Source: Loxodes magnus (lineage: Eukaryota > Ciliophora > Karyorelictea > Loxodida > Loxodidae). From it: a DNA stretch of 64,000 nt. Where the stretch lies: contig CAMPDV010000255.1 in the NCBI GenBank assembly GCA_946699065.1, forward strand, positions 62,001 to 126,000. The letters run 5' to 3'. The notes below the pieces were generated by a model. That model did no database searches. It was not told the origin of the DNA and worked only from the letters and a program-made list of their open reading frames with translations. Both the position numbers and the translations under genes were made by a program. Shown here one piece after another: positions 1-13,029 of this stretch (the stretch's first letter is position 1; every line of letters begins with the position of its first letter).

Positions 1-1989
1 TTAGTGAAAATATTTAAATGATTTTTTATTATAAAATAAAAAGTTTTATTATTTTAAATAAATTTAAATTATAAAATAAAAAAATATTTATTCATCTTGT
101 CTTTTTAAGATCAATAAATTAGATTCCAAATATTTATAATAACAGAATTAATATATTTATTTTAAATTAGAAATTTCTTGCAATTGTAACTATAAAAGAG
201 AGAAAATTTCCAAATAATAATTAAATTTTTAGGGATAGACAAGGATGAAAAATTCAAAAAACTTAATTTCTAAACATATTTCTTGCTAAATTAATTTCCT
301 ATTATTCAGTTAAAAATATTTTTTTAGTTTCTAAATTATAAATTTTATACATTCAAATTTTAATTAATAGAATTTATTTCTTTTATGCATTGAATTCATA
401 AATTAATTTAAGCTCTCAATATATTCAAAAAAATTTCGTCAAATTTATTTTTGTCTATGAAAGTAAGTTCTTTAAAAAAAATTTAATTTTAACTTAAATA
501 TCGATGACACCTAATCATCTAAAATTAAATTTCAAAAGATGAATATCTGAAATGTTTACGTTTACTTCTTTTTCTTATGTAATAAAATGAGGCACAAAAC
601 TTATATTCGAAAATTTATCTATTATTTTTATTTTAATAAAATGAATAAGCTAAATTTATTTTATTCAACTTTATTTATCTAATTTAACCATTTTTTAGTA
701 ACTCATGAATATCTAATGATTTATTTAGATGAAAAAATCTTACTAGCCTTTTTGAATTTTGACTTGCTGCTATTTATATAAAAATACAAAATTGTAAGAT
801 TTTGCTATTTTTAGACATGTAAACTCTTTTTATAATGAATTTAGTAATTGAAGATATATATGCTTATTGAATTTATAGATTTAATTCGTCTAAGTTTTTT
901 TATTTTTAATTCAATTTTACAAATAATCCTTAAACAATTTTTGCTGCTAAGTTCTGTTGTTTTTTTCAACTTAAAGCTGATTTTAGGTTAGGAAAGCACA
1001 AATGCTTAAATTTTACAATTATTTCAATGAAAAAATATATAAATTTAGAGTTACTAGCTATGTTAATTCCAGATATAGTTTAATATTAGTATATTAATAT
1101 ATTTATTTTGTTTTATTTAAATCATTTTTATTATATAGCAATAACCATATAAAAACTTTTTTAAATGATAAGGTTATTTAGATTTTTCAATTTTGTAATA
1201 GATAAATTTACATATTTAGGGGCTTTAATACCTAATAATTTAAAATAATTTATTATTGATAAAATAGTTAATGATTTTATATAAAATAATAGATTAAGTT
1301 ATTAGGAAAATCTACGAAGAAAAAATTGAATAAAAGTTTTCTTTAAGCTATATTAAGAAACTAAATAATTAACTCTTTAGTTATTAAATTATTCTACTAG
1401 TTAAAAAATAAAGCAAAACTAAATACAAAATATCTTAGAAAATAAGCTCATACCTGTAATGCTATTTTTTTCTTTTACAATCAAATTAGTTTAAAATAAA
1501 GATTCAGAGATATAACTCTGAATTATGCTTAAAAAGGTTATAAATATAAGGTAACAAATATTTTCACTTTATTGATTAATGATCGATAAAATATAATTCT
1601 TTATACTTTTATACAAATATAACACTAAAATATAAAAGAACGCTTAAACAGTTCATAACTCTAATTAATTTAAAGTAACCCATATTTATTTGTTTATTAC
1701 TAAAAAAAATTATAATTAACTATCTCCAATTATTTTGAAAGTTTTCTCTTTCCTAGATATATCTTCTTTTGATACTATAAATTAAGAATCATTTAGAATC
1801 TAAGTTAATCTTACATTCCTTATATTTAGGAGGCTTAAATTCTTTTTAAATTAGATATAGAGTTGAAGAACAATAATGATAAGTTTAGAGTATTTTGATT
1901 CTTTTAGTTAAGCAATAGATCATCAATTTAAATAAACAAGTTGCTAATTTAATTCTATTTATTAACTTCAATTATTCATCTTTATAAAA
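1..1989. other. AT-rich stretch without recognised gene
   Basis: Low-complexity A/T sequence. I see no repeat element, tRNA or homology to other parts of the window. The last bases before 1990 carry the short leader CATCTTTATAAAAATG that also precedes several other HK copies. Confidence 0.5.
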
Positions 1990-2981
1990 ATGTTACATAC
2001 GAGTCGTGCTTTCAGTTTAAATAGAGATTCTTAAAGAAGTTATCTCGAAGACAAGGAGACCAAATTTCAACTTTTTAAAGTTCTTAACTGGTTTGAGTAA
2101 CTACTTAATCAGCAGGCAAAACTTAATTAAGTTTATCTAAACGTAAAGCTAATGCAACTACCCTATGAACTAACTGGAAACAAGAAAGCTTTGAAAGAAA
2201 TTTTTATTAATTTAAATGAAATTATTTTCAGAAACAATCTAGACTCAACTCTAGAAGTAAAAATAACCAGCAAACAAAGAGTAAGACACTAAGAAGATTT
2301 CATTGTAATAGTAGTAGATTGTAAAGTAAGCTAGGCTTCCACGAAAGATTTAAAGAAAACCTCAGAAATACTAAAACTCAAATTTGAGAGTCAGTATCTT
2401 AAATACTTAAAACAAGAAACTCATTACGCTGAAATTTAACTCAAAAGATTAGTAAATGAGATGTAAGGGAAGCTTAAAAAAGTGAATTGGGATGAAGAAA
2501 ACAAAATTTTCGAACTGAAAATAAGCATTCCTTTTAAAATAGACTTAAAGGATTTATTTAAATGATCAAATAAAGTTCTAGTTATTTAAAAAAAGTAAGC
2601 TTTTTAATTAAGAATTTTAGTAGAATACTTGAAGAGAGTTACTGTAGTGAGAATTTCTCGAGTGATGAGGAGGTTTGTAATGCAGGTTAGCTACCGTGGT
2701 CTCTATTTAAGTAGGATAAGAATCCTGGAAAGATTTTCAAAATCAAAAATGACGATGACTCTGTACTTTAAAAGTAAGTTTTTAACTTTAGAAATAAAGG
2801 GTAGTTTAAAAGTAGAACTTATAATAATTGGCAAGTGGATAAAAATGAATTCCTCATTCTAGAATAAAATACTGAAAATAGAATTAATTAAAAGAAAAAA
2901 GTGAAGAAATTACGTAGCAAGCTAAAATAATATGATTTATGCTTCAAAAATAAATTTTCAGAAGGAAGGATTGATGTTTGA
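1990..2981 (+). pseudogene. HK1: degenerate histidine-kinase-ATPase-like family member, one frameshift
   Basis: Seen: with TAA/TAG as Gln and TGA as Trp, a frame runs from the ATG at 1990 through exon 1, an intron at 2595-2612 (GTAAGC...AAG, 18 nt), exon 2, a probable intron at 2774-2791 (GTAAGT...TAG, 18 nt) and exon 3 to TGA 2979-2981. Exon 1 is 605 nt where HK4, HK7 and HK8 have 606. The sister copy HK2 has one more G near 2570, so HK1 carries a single-base deletion there. Family knowledge: the exon 1 protein has the order of a histidine kinase HATPase_c domain, namely a helix (FKVLNWFEQLLNQ), an N-box-like helix (LKEIFINLNEII), a strand and DxG-like turn (VIVVDCKV), and a C-terminal helix plus strands (LVNEMQG, LKISIPF). 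Catalytic motifs are not conserved. The 3' exons encode the conserved tail LPWSLFKQDKNPGK and a Lys-rich end with QYDLCFKNKF. HK2 lies convergent 2.1 kb downstream. The deletion could be an assembly error. Confidence 0.7.
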
Positions 2982-5103
2982 AAATAAAGATTTAAGTTTA
3001 GATTTATTAATTATAATCATTTTATTGTATATGAGTATATTCTTTTATGCATTTAATTGAAATATATACTTATTAATTGTAAGCAAAATTAGCAAATTAC
3101 TATCTAGTTCAAAAGAAACTAGAAAATTCTGGTTTTCGTAGTATCAAGAGATAAATAATGGAAATAGAAATATTATTTTAATTGGTGATAATGTATTAAA
3201 GTAAGAAAGTGATGATATAGGTATGAAGCTAAAGATAATAATAAGCTAATAATAATTGTTTTATATAGATTATTTTAGAAGCTCTTTATCAGCTAGGTAA
3301 TCAAATAAAGTAATACTCAAAAATATAACATCATTATGAATGGATTGTTTTTTACCTATTTATTAATTAATTCTTAACTTATGCTTCCATAATAATTAAA
3401 TTATTTTATAAAATCAATTTTGATTGCTTAGGCTAAAGCAATTTTAATAGATTTTTATTTGAAGCATAATGTTAAAAAAAGAGTTTAAGTTAGTTTTGTG
3501 GAATTGAAGATTATTTTAAATATTCATAGTGAGTTTTTCAATTATATTTATATAAATTAAGGGAGATAAATTTTAATTTAAAGTTCTAATTATTATGCTT
3601 ATTATATAAGTAATACATTGATTAAGATAAAACATGGTAAATGCAAGATATAAAGAGATTTTTTATACTTTTATTTATTTTATTTAATGTAACTATTCCT
3701 TATCTAATTTTAGATTTATGGATTTTTTTAATGCAGATGCGTTTGAAGTACTAAATTTATAACAAAAATTAATTTTAACTTGAAATCTCTTATTTTAGTA
3801 AACACTTTATAATTTTTTTATATAATATAATATGAGCTTTAAAGCTTTTTAAATCTGGTGAGTTAAAAGTAGTTGAAAATTAAGAATATTTCTCTAAATT
3901 AATAATTAGAATTGTTTGATTGCATCTTAAAAAATAAACAAATTATACACAAATTTTTTATTTTTCTTTCAGTGGTTACTTCAATCTTTCTTTTCCTTAA
4001 ATTGATCAGATTTTATTTATCTAAATTAAAGCAAAATAAATTTATAACAAATTTTAAGCATAAGCAGAAATTAAGTCTAAACTTCAAAATTTAATTTTAA
4101 AACTAAAATATAAAAGGTAAAATAGATTTATTCTTTTGCTTCAATTTTTTTTAATTAAATTTTTTTATTTTTAGTGTTTTTTTATATAATTTTTATTAAA
4201 AGCAAATAACTTTATATATTAAATAATTTATAGAAATTCATTAACAGTGTAATTGGGGATTTAGTTCGCTTTGGGAAGTTGAATATTTATCCTAAAATTA
4301 CAAAATACTAGAGAATTTGCTTATAGCTACTTTAAATTTATTTTTATAAGATAGAAAAGTTTTTTACTTTAACCTAAAATTTAAAAAAATCATGCAAATA
4401 AGAAAATCTCTAAGCCAAACTTATTTATTTGATCTATCCAAAATAGATAATTAAAGATAGCTATTTTTATATCTATAAGCAAATTATATTCATCTACTTC
4501 ATTAATTAAGCATATCATGCTTAATCTCACTTTTAATAATTTCTTAGAATAAGCAGGTAGCAAAAAATAAAAGAACAGCATTTCTAAGTAATTCTGCATT
4601 TCTCTCATATTCATTATTTTGCTAAATTAAAGATTTGTTTAGCAACTATTTATATTTTTTCTTATTTACCAATATAGCTTCTTAATTTTGTCTTATACAA
4701 ATATATTCTCTTATTTAAAATTTAATTCTCTTAGTTAAGTTTTATTTGAAAAGATAATCACTAAATTTTAATTAAGCATCATTAACTAAATTTATAAAGG
4801 ATATATTTTTGGTAAGAATTTATTTTACTAAATGTTGTAAAATATCTGCTATTATTTTCTTGTGTAATAAAAAAATTTAACTGAGCAAATTTAAAAGTAT
4901 TGTGAAATAATTTAGTAATATCTATAATGAAAAATTATTTTACTCTTTATAAATAAACTTAAAAATAATCCTAATATTTTAATAAGGTATACATTTATCT
5001 ATTTTATATAGTTACTTTGAATTAAATATATTAAAAGTAATTAAGTTGAAGTTCAAAGCTTTTGTAGATAAAAAATTTAAAAAAATGCAATCCGATTGAA
5101 TAT
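2982..5103. other. AT-rich spacer between convergent HK1 and HK2
   Basis: The loop of the first HK inverted pair. It is A/T-rich and I recognise no gene, RNA or mobile element in it. Confidence 0.45.
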
Positions 5104-6095
5104 TCATTCCTTTTTCTTTCTTTCTGCAAATTTATTTTTGAAACATAAATCATATTATTTAATCTTGGTACGCAGTTTTTTAATTCTCTTTTGTTAATTT
5201 GGCTAATTTAATAAATTAGGGTCATCCTAGAAATTCTTGCTTTTTTCTACTTTAATTTTTTTGCAAGTTTTACTTTTTAGTTATTACGCTTAACTATAAA
5301 ATTATGGCTTACATTTTATGTTCAGATTCAGTCTCCTTTTTTAAATTGAATAGTTTTCCAGGTTTTTTTTCTTATTAGAAAAGATATCAAGGCAATTTCC
5401 CCACACTGCAGCATTCTTCATCACTCGAGAAATTCTCACTACAGTAACTCTCTTCAAGTATTCTACTAAAATTCTTAATTAAAAAGCTTACTTTTTTTAA
5501 ATAACTAGAACTTTATCTTGATCATTTAAATAAATCCTTTAAGTCTATTTTAAAAGGTATTTATTTTCAGTTCGAAAGTTTTTTTTTCTTCATCCCAATT
5601 CACTTTTTTAAGTTTCCCTTACATCTCATTTACTAATCTTTTGAGGTAAATTTCAGCGTAATGAGTTTCTTGTTTTAAGTATTTAAGATACTGACTCTCG
5701 AATTTGAGTTTTAGTATTTCCGAGGTTTTCTTTAAATCTTTCGTGGAAACCTAGGCTATTTTACAATCTACTACTATTACAATGAAATCTTCTGAGTGTC
5801 TTACTCTATGTTTGCTGGTTATGATTATTTCTAAAGCTTAACCAAAAGAATTTCTGAAAATAATTTGGCTTAAATTAATAAAGAATTCATTTAGTATTTC
5901 TTTATTACCAATTAACTCATAGGGTAGTTGTTTCATTTTTACGTTCAAATCCACTTGATTATAATTAGCTTGTTGATTTAGTAATTACTCAAACCAATTA
6001 AGAACTTTAAAAAGCTGAAATTTATTTTTCTAGTCTGCAAAGAATGAATTTTAAGGTTGCCTTTTTATACTAAATTCTTGACTCTGAAGAAACAT
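5104..6095 (-). pseudogene. HK2: HATPase-like family member, 2-nt deletion in exon 1
   Basis: Seen on the minus strand: ATG at 6095-6093, exon 1 5492-6095, intron 1 5474-5491 (18 nt, GTAAGC...AAG), exon 2 5313-5473, intron 2 5294-5312 (19 nt, GTAAGC...TAG), exon 3 5104-5293, stop TGA at 5106-5104. Exons 2 and 3 (161 + 190 nt) match HK1 in length. Exon 1 is 604 nt. In the CTGAAAATA...CCTTTTA segment near 5556, HK2 lacks two bases that every other comparable copy has, which breaks the frame before the last predicted strand of the domain. The conserved LPW tail has TGA for the Trp here while HK4 and HK7 have TGG, which is direct evidence for TGA as Trp. It is the inverted partner of HK1. Either a recent pseudogene or a sequencing error. 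Confidence 0.7.
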
Positions 6096-9000
6096 TTTTA
6101 CAAAATGGAAGAATTAAAATTATCAAAAGATAAACTAGAAAGCAATTACTAAATACCAAATATTCTATTATTTAACAATAAGAGAAATAGATAATACCAT
6201 ATGTTTAAACTTAATAATTAAACATTAATTTTATATTTTTCTAATGTCTGCTTTTTAATTATATGATAATATTAATTTTACATATATTTAATTTAAATTT
6301 CAACTAAAATTTAAAAATTTATTAGAGAAAATAATGCTTTAGTACTAATAATATCTAAGATATTTTTTAACTAAACTATCATAGACATATAGAATTTTAA
6401 AAATAGTTAAAGAATATTTTTTTAATAAAATAAGAAAGGTTTGAAATGAAGGAGCTAACACTTGGCATTATAAGAGAATTTATGCTTTTAACTTGGAAAT
6501 TTAAATTAGAAAATTGCTAATGGTTTAATAAAATATAGGAATAAATTTCATCTTTTTCTTTTTTTATCTAAATTATTTAAAGCTTTATTTTTAAAGATAT
6601 AATTTTATAAATCTTTCTAGTAATAAATAAATAATTAGTCATATCTAACCTTAAAATGATTAAATTTTTATTTTCTAGTTAAAGATATTCTACATTATAA
6701 TTTGCAAAAATTGCAAAAATAAAAAGTTATTATTAAATTATTGTATCTGTATATAGATATTCCTTTGCTTATACTAAAAGTTATAGCAATTATAATTTTT
6801 TAATTTTTCAATTCAAAGCATTTAAATAATTTCTTTCCTGCTTTTATTATTTTTTTATAATTTAAGCAAACTCAAATAAATGAATGCTAATCTAATTTTA
6901 ATTTTTAATATTTATTATTTAATTTTTGAGTTATTTTAAGTTACCTTGCTTAAATATTTAATCTCTGTAATAAATAAAGCAAAAGGTTATATTTCCACTT
7001 GGTTCTATGAGATATTTTAATTAATAAAGAAAACCTGAGGTAATTTGAATTAAAGTTAAGCTTTAATAGTTTATATATCTTTAAGCTAATTTAATTTTAA
7101 AAATAAATAGACTTAATATAAATAGAAAAGAATGTTGAATGAAGTAATTAATAGATTGTAGCTAATACAAATAGAAATATTAAATATATTACATTGTCTC
7201 TTCATTTTTTTTATTTATCATTACTTTAATAATTAAAAATAAATAAAAATATTTGATTAAAGTGAGAGTAGAACCTTATTGGTGTGCAGCATTTTTTTAA
7301 ATAATTTATAATTAGTTTAAATTAAAAATTTTTTTAAGATTAGAGATAGAGGAAATACCATAATTAAAAAAATATTTAAAGGAAAAATAAATTAATGTAA
7401 AATATATCCTAGGAATATTAAGAACTAAAAGAGAAAAATTAACATTTTTCTTTATTTAATATACTTTATAATAATAATAAACACACTGTAATCTATGCCA
7501 TTCATTTTCTCTTTAAATGATTTCTCTTTCAATCGAAAATCATTTATTATCTAATACCAACTAGATTTTAATAATTTTGCGCTTCAACATTTTGATTCTT
7601 AAATTTATAAAAATTAATCTAGATTTTTTTTAAAATTCTTTTATTAATAATGTATATAATGAAAAACACATTAAAAGAAATAATAAAAAAATAAAGTTGA
7701 ATAGACAGCTTAAACATTTTATTGCTTTATAAATAAAGCAAGGCATAAATAATTTAAATTCCAAACAATTATTTTACATAAATTATGCTTATTAAAAGAA
7801 TTTATAGGTAAAAAGTGTGTCATATCTTAATAAAATGAAAATTTAAAAAAAATTCAAATAAAGCATAGCTAGATGCTCAACAAAAATATTTAAGATTGAA
7901 TTTTTTTAATTTTATATCAACAACTTCGTATTCAGAGATTCACTTAATTTTAAATTCATTAAAATATTCTTTAATTTAAGGGGAAAAATTGTAAATAGGT
8001 TAAAGAGTGTAAATAATTAGTTTAAGTCCTTTAATTAAAAAAATAAATAATGCAACTAAATTTAATTATTTTAAGAAGCAACAATTTATTTTATTAAAGA
8101 TATATTAAAAAAGATATATAAACACATATTTCTAATTTATCTTGTGGTTTTAAACAAAATGAATCTTTTGCTTTATGAAAACTATTTCTAAATTGCTAAG
8201 CTTTAAAATTTTTAGAATTTAGATATAATGGATATATAGCTATCTGATTTTTTGCTTTATACTTTTTATTTATTTTATAAATGGCATAAATTTACTATAA
8301 AAATGAAGGAACTAAAGAGTTATACCTTTTAAATAATAATTTATAGCAAAGCTAATAATATTTAAATGTTTCTGCAACACTTCCAATTATACTCTATATC
8401 ATCAACATACTAGCTGACTATTTATATGGTATTATAAAATGCTTAAAATTTTAATTTAAATCTAAGAAAAGTTTTTTATGCAATACAGAAGTAATCAAAA
8501 ATTTATAACTATTATAATTTATTTACATTTTTATAAATCTTTTTTTTCTAAGTTGTTTAAGCAATTATTATTAAAATTATATAAAAAATAGAATTATTTA
8601 ATTAAAGAAGTAGAAACTTAATTAATTAGACTGGAGTTTATACAATTTTAATATATTTTTAAAAATATTTAAAAAAATTTAATTTTTATTACTTTTCTAG
8701 GATTATTAATGAATAACACAGTGACTAAAAGTATTTTAATTATTAAATTTTTCACTAAATTCAAATAAAAATAACTCAATTATTTAAAAATTAAAATTTA
8801 AAGTTAAAAAATTACTAAATAGCTTCAAAAATTAATGGAAAATAGTATAAATAAATTATAAAGGGATAGAATTGAAAAATAATTAATTTGCTTAAAAAAA
8901 TGGAATAAATTCAAAGAATTTAAATTCTCTAAAAATGAGAACTATTTTAAAATAAATAAGTTTATATTAACTTTTTAATTGTAAATTTAAATAAGCTATA

Positions 9001-10255
9001 TTTAAAAAAATTAAAAATTTATAACTTTAGAAATTATAAATTACAAATAAAATTTATTTTTATAATTAAAAAATAAATCAGATAAATTTATTAATTTTTA
9101 TATTTCAAAAAAATTTTGAGGAATTTAATTTTTTTAAAAAAAAGAAAGAAAAAAAAATTTTTATTAATGCCAATAGAAAATAGAATTAACTAGAAATTAG
9201 CTTCTTTTGCTAGATAGAATAGATAAAATTAAATGGTTAATTATAAATTTAACTTTTATTATGTAAGAATAATTATATAATAAAGTGCCTTTCAAAAAAT
9301 AAATATAATTTTTTAATTATTTTTTGCTAAATCTTTCGAATAAGAAAGTAATTTTATTTAATAGTTGCTGCAATTTAATAAATTATTAATTATGAAAGCA
9401 GCATAAATTGTTATATGCCTTCTAGTAAAAAAAATAGAGATTACATTAAAGACCAAATATTTTATTTTTGAGATTTTATTAATTTCGATATTAATAAATA
9501 GTTGTTGTCAATAAATAAAAAATCTTTTTAATTTATGAAGCCTAGATTGAGAAAAATAAGTAAGATATAAATCTACCAACATTAATGAGAAGCCCAAGAA
9601 AAAATTTTTTTGAATTTACTTAATTTTAGACTGTAAGACAACGTAAAACTAAAGTGTATAAAATTTATATTATTCAAATACACATTATAGTAAAATTAAT
9701 TATAAAGATTCTTAAAAAAGCTAATCATAAAAATGTTTAGAATATGGATTTTATAAATCTGAAAAATTAAATTTTTTTAAAGATTTTTTTAAGATATATA
9801 ATCAAAATTAAAATAAAAAATATTTGAATAACTTCTTTTGTGTGGATTAAATATATCATCTTATTTGAAAATCAAAAGGATTTAAAATAGCATTAATCCA
9901 TAAAAACGGAAAATAAAAAATGCAATTAAAAAATGAATAAATTACCCCTTAGATCAAGTTCAATTAATTTTTTTGGAAATCCGATGGAAAAAATGAAAAA
10001 TTTAAAAGTTTTATATTTAATTTATTTAGCACAGAAGCTAAATAATTAATAAATAATAATAAATATATAATAAATATATTAAAAAAATTAACTTTGATTC
10101 ACCTTTATTAAATTCTTCACAATTAATAAAAGAAACCAAATTTTTTCTTAATAAAAGTCTAGCAATGTTCTAGCTTCATTTGGTCTCTTTTGCTCATATT
10201 TTCTTCTTTTCTTCGTTTTTAAAATTAAAATTTATTACCTTCTTTCTCTTATTTC
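6096..10255. other. AT-rich stretch without recognised gene
   Basis: Long A/T-rich region. The only thing I recognise is a decayed S-element 3' hairpin near 7.27 kb, listed separately. Confidence 0.4.
7230..7295 (-). mobile_element. S0: decayed S-element 3' end
   Basis: The minus strand reads GCTGCACACCAATAAGG and then TCTCACTTTAATCAAAT followed by T/A-rich (ATTT)-like sequence. The left arm matches the left arm of the hairpin that ends the S elements (GCTGCRCACCAAYGAG). The right arm has lost its GC pairs and no body is recognisable. Probably an old relic; chance similarity is not excluded. Confidence 0.3.
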
Positions 10256-10600
10256 TTGTGATTTAGTCCGAAGGCAGGAGTTAGAAGAGATTAGAGAAAA
10301 TCTGATACTTTTGTATGATACCACAGTCAAATTAAATTAAAATATTTTTTTCTGATCTCAGACAAATCTTTAGATATTTTCCAATTTTCGACCAGATTAA
10401 TGACATGCAAAGGTATGATAACTCTGAGACCTACTCCCTAGTCAGATTTTCGTACTAATAGAGAACACTCAAATAAGCAAGGTTTATCATACAAAGGACA
10501 CATCCTTACTTATCCGTGGTGACGTCTATTTCAAGAGTATCCGTATTGTAATGAAGTCTAAACTATATCGGATTACCTAGTAGTCTGACTAGAACAGTTC
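10256..10600. ncRNA. Candidate structured non-coding RNA (strand uncertain)
   Basis: A markedly GC-richer island in A/T-rich flanks. Two perfect 9-bp complementarities are visible: GTATGATAA at 10413-10421 with TTATCATAC at 10483-10491, and CTAGTCAGA at 10438-10446 with TCTGACTAG at 10584-10592. They interleave, so both together would make a pseudoknot. A third GTATGATA at about 10313-10320 could compete for the first partner. I find no match to U1-U6, SRP, RNase P or 5S signature motifs. A plus-strand transcript would contain a T7 run near 10346, which speaks against plus-strand Pol III transcription. A protein-coding exon is an alternative, since several frames look protein-like under this code. 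Confidence 0.35.
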
Positions 10601-11050
10601 ATTTATTTTAAAAATGAATATAAATAAAAATAACATATATTAAAAGAGGTAATAGGTAGAATATTAATTTTTAATAAAGAAATTTAATAATAATTGCTAG
10701 TAATGTAAAATAAAAATAATAATGCAAATGCAATTTATATTCAAATATAAAACTAAAGTATTCTGTTTTAAATTATTTAAAGTATTATAAATTGAGTTTT
10801 ATTTTATAATTATAAAGTGTTTTTGCAATTATAGTTTTTCTACATAATTATTATATTTGTTTAGAAAGATATAATTTTTTTACTAATATAAAAATTTATA
10901 ATAGTATTCTTATTTTTATTATTTATTAATTAAATTAGTTTATAAGTAAATTCATAAAAATTATAAACTTTTTAAAAAAATATTAACCTTTCATACAACG
11001 CAGTTATTTGAAATAGTTTCATAATTATATTAAAATTTATTAAAATTTTT

Positions 11051-11560
11051 AAAACCGCCATAGTTGTTCGAAGGTGAACAACAAGGTCATCTTCATCAGA
11101 GGTTGGGGAAGTTAAGTACCCATAATCGACTTATGTCTTCCTCTGCTTTGGTTTGGCCTCGAGACATAAGATCCTTAGACCTTCGGCACTGACTTATTTT
11201 AATTTTTAATTCTGGAACGAAAAAGAAATAATATTGCGAGCTTCATCAGAGGTGGGGAATTTAAGTACCCATAATTGACACACGTCGTCCTCTGCTTTGG
11301 TGATGCAATGAGACACAATCCTGCCATGTCCTTGGACCTCCAACAAGTATTAAAGATTACGAGTATTCTAAAATTATATCAGTATTGAACATTTTTATCA
11401 GTACTGAATAATTATACCAGTATTGAACAAGGTCTACCAGTATCTGATAATTTTATCAGTAAGAAACATTCTTGTCAGTATGAAACATTTTTTTAAAGAG
11501 CTGCGCACCAATGAGAGTGCTACGCGCTCTATAATCAAATTTATTTATTTAATCAAATTT
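11051..11560 (+). mobile_element. S1: SINE-like element with 3' hairpin
   Basis: A GC-rich body of about 500 bp that recurs at 37.4 kb and, shortened, at 44.7 kb. Order seen: start AAAACCGCCATAG; a 5' hairpin GTTGTTC-gaaggt-GAACAAC; two related blocks each containing CATCAGAGG, GGGGAA..TTAAGTACCCATAAT and CCTCTGCTTTGGT; a run of at least six 19-20-nt degenerate repeats (11378-11493, core ATCAGTATTGAA); the terminal hairpin GAGCTGCGCACCA...ACGCGCTC (11498-11529); then CTATAATC and an (ATTT)n-like tail. It has no coding capacity that I recognise. No clear target-site duplication. The short open frame over its 3' part is a by-product of the repeats. Confidence 0.75.
11378..11493 (+). repeat. 19-20-nt degenerate tandem repeats inside S1
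   Basis: Six consecutive units of the form ATCAGTATTGAACATTTTT with drift (ACCAGTATTGAACAAGGT, GTCAGTATGAAACATTTT). Two still weaker units (AGTATTAAAGATTA, AGTATTCTAAAATTAT) precede them. The same array is present in S2 and S4. Confidence 0.75.
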
Positions 11561-13029
11561 TTTTTAAGATTTAGCCCAAACATATTCTTCAAGGATTCTA
11601 TTTTATCTTATTCATTTTTATATTAATTTTCATTTTGGAATATTTGCTTTAAAAATTTTCAATTCTTTTTAATTTATTTTTTTGAAAAGATTTAAGAATT
11701 TTTATTATTATATCTTTCAATGCAAATTTTATGAAATAATTTCATAATTTACTCTTTTTGGTTTTTTTAATTTAGAATTTTAAACTTTTCTATTTTATAA
11801 CTTTAATAAAAAAATTTTAATTTTATAAATAAAAAAACATTGGTAGATTATAAGTAATTTATTGATTGGAACTAAAAAAATAATTTCTTTTAAATTTATG
11901 ATATAATTAAACTGTAATTATTAAAAATAAAAGAATGATTACATTTGTAGAAAAATAATATATTTAGAAAGTATTTTTAAAATTTTTGATATAATAGAAA
12001 TTTATAAATTGAAATTAAGGGAAATTTAATATACTAATATACAAAAATATATAAATAATATTTTATATGTTTTATTCAAATTTAATCTAAATTTTATTTT
12101 AAAAAATACTAAAATTTCAATTTAGTTTTAATTATTTTTTATTTTAATTAAATTTTAAATGCTAGATCGAGAAAAATTCGAAAGTAGAAAAGAAAAATTT
12201 TCCTAAAGTACTTACATACATTTAATAAAACAAACTTGTTTTTTAAATTTTTTATTTTTTATGTGCTTATATATCATGAATATAGTAGAATATTAATTAT
12301 TTAAATTAGAGATAGCATACTAGAAAAATATAAAATATAAAAAAACATTAATTAAAGCATTTTTATAACTAAAATCAATTTTTTCTGTGATTAAAATATT
12401 CTAGAACTATATTAATTTAAAGAAATCAAGCCAAATTACAATAAAATCTAAGAAATAGTGATTTTATTCTTGTACTCCTGAAAGTTGCATACTTCATTAT
12501 TTATCTTAAATCTTTAATTCATAAAATGAATAATATTTTTATTTAACTATAAATTAAAAAATTATAAGATAAATTTTCTTTCAGCTGAAACTAAAAGAAA
12601 TTGCATTATTTGCTTTTATAATTATAAATCTTTTTATACATCTAAAGTTAAATAATAAAATGTTGTACAAATTTATAATAAACTTAATTTTTTAGAAAGT
12701 TTTTGATAGGCTTCTTAAATAAGATTTTTATGAATATAGATTGTGATAAAATCATATAAAATGTTTTTTGCTATTTATCGCAAAAAATCTTTAATTTTTA
12801 ACAAATAACAAATAATAAAAATAATTACATAAATTTATGAGAATTCGTTTTGATATATAAAAAAATAGAATTTTCTATCTTCATTGTAGGAAATAATATT
12901 TTAATAATTTTTATATTAATTCATTAAATTTATTATTTATTTTAAAATAAAAAGACAGCTTAAAGTCTCAATTATAAAATTGTTTAATTATATAATTTAA
13001 AAATTGTTTACAAATTCGTTTGACGTACT
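11561..13029. other. AT-rich stretch without recognised gene
   Basis: A/T-rich; nothing recognised. Confidence 0.45.

Noticed and set aside
2629..2862. 77-codon standard-code frame in HK1
   Set aside because: It lies mostly out of frame over HK1 exons 2-3 and crosses a probable intron.
11423..11626. Short frame starting MNKVYQYLIILSV, also at 37790-37987
   Set aside because: It is a translation of the 19-20-nt tandem repeats and hairpin of the S1-type elements.
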